The translations under genes were made by a program, and so were the position numbers. From Haliscomenobacter sp. (GTDB lineage: Bacteria > Bacteroidota > Bacteroidia > Chitinophagales > Saprospiraceae), in the NCBI GenBank assembly GCA_016713275.1, contig JADJPL010000012.1, positions 148,561-212,560 on the forward strand: a stretch of DNA of 64,000 bases. Reading direction: 5' to 3'. This document shows, one piece after another, positions 63,996 to 64,000 of this stretch (position 1 is its first letter; every line of letters begins with the position of its first letter). The notes beneath the pieces were generated by a model that was given only the letters and a program-made list of their open reading frames with translations, ran no database searches and was not told where the DNA came from.

Positions 63996-64000
63996 TTCAC

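Noticed and set aside
1..64000. tRNA, rRNA, riboswitch or replication-origin features
   Set aside because: Looked for cloverleaf, conserved rRNA and common riboswitch cores by eye and found none that could be supported.

Overview
The window looks like a chromosomal piece of a member of the Bacteroidota, most likely from the Saprospiria/Chitinophagia side. Evidence: a SusC/SusD pair, a type IX secretion C-terminal domain on an FG-GAP protein, promoters of the TTTG/TAnnTTTG type, almost no Shine-Dalgarno sequences, and mqnD of the futalosine menaquinone route. The lineage is an inference, because no rRNA, tRNA or housekeeping marker set is present. Core regions look moderately GC-rich, while roughly 6.2-14 kb, 17-19 kb and 59.4-62.2 kb are visibly AT-rich and look acquired.

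Layout: 1-4.5 kb holds secreted proteins, a DUF2252 protein, a membrane SRPBCC protein and an orphan HigA antitoxin. A decayed IS1634/IS4-type element lies at 4.57-6.26 kb. From 6.2 to 22.5 kb almost every gene is on the minus strand. This run has a broken UPF1-like helicase, a metalloprotease-like gene, an alpha/beta hydrolase, a PIN toxin-antitoxin pair, group II intron debris around a phosphotransferase, a GH3 stump, DUF4180, an AAA ATPase + TOPRIM pair resembling antiphage systems, two unrecognised proteins and a thioredoxin-like lipoprotein.

The centre (23.9-46.1 kb) is a sialic-acid utilisation locus. A FadR-type GntR regulator diverges from an apparent operon: susC, susD, N-acetylneuraminate lyase, a NanM-like mutarotase fused to a sodium/solute symporter, GH33 sialidase, N-acylglucosamine 2-epimerase, sialate O-acetylesterase, GH35 beta-galactosidase, an SGNH-esterase/GH20 hexosaminidase fusion and a creatininase homologue. 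Genes overlap or nearly touch. Together they would deacetylate and trim sialoglycans from the outside, import oligosaccharide and free Neu5Ac, and convert it to ManNAc, pyruvate and GlcNAc. Three ATGT-N3-ACAT-type sites lie beside the regulator and in front of susC. After it come an HI0933-type flavoprotein, an MFS transporter, an RluA pseudouridine synthase, mqnD, a HAD hydrolase, alanine dehydrogenase and a sulfide:quinone-oxidoreductase-like flavoprotein. The right end has the FG-GAP/T9SS protein, Rpn-type nuclease remnants, a deleted M61 peptidase, an S41-like protein, and an AraC regulator next to a metallo-beta-lactamase-fold hydrolase.

Three repeat systems stand out. One is a MITE-like family with tagaagcyatctcaaaac ends that occurs as a 198-bp form and as ~530-bp composites carrying a second MITE with a 9-bp target duplication. 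The second is a set of heptamer arrays (GGTTAGT)n that begin at the stop codons of four genes, always in sense orientation. The third is a set of hairpins ending in CCGTT/CGTTAGTG in front of orphan genes, reminiscent of integron attC sites. At least fourteen conserved genes are broken by single-base indels, nearly all in homopolymers, so many 'pseudogenes' here may be sequencing errors. They are annotated over their full inferred extent.
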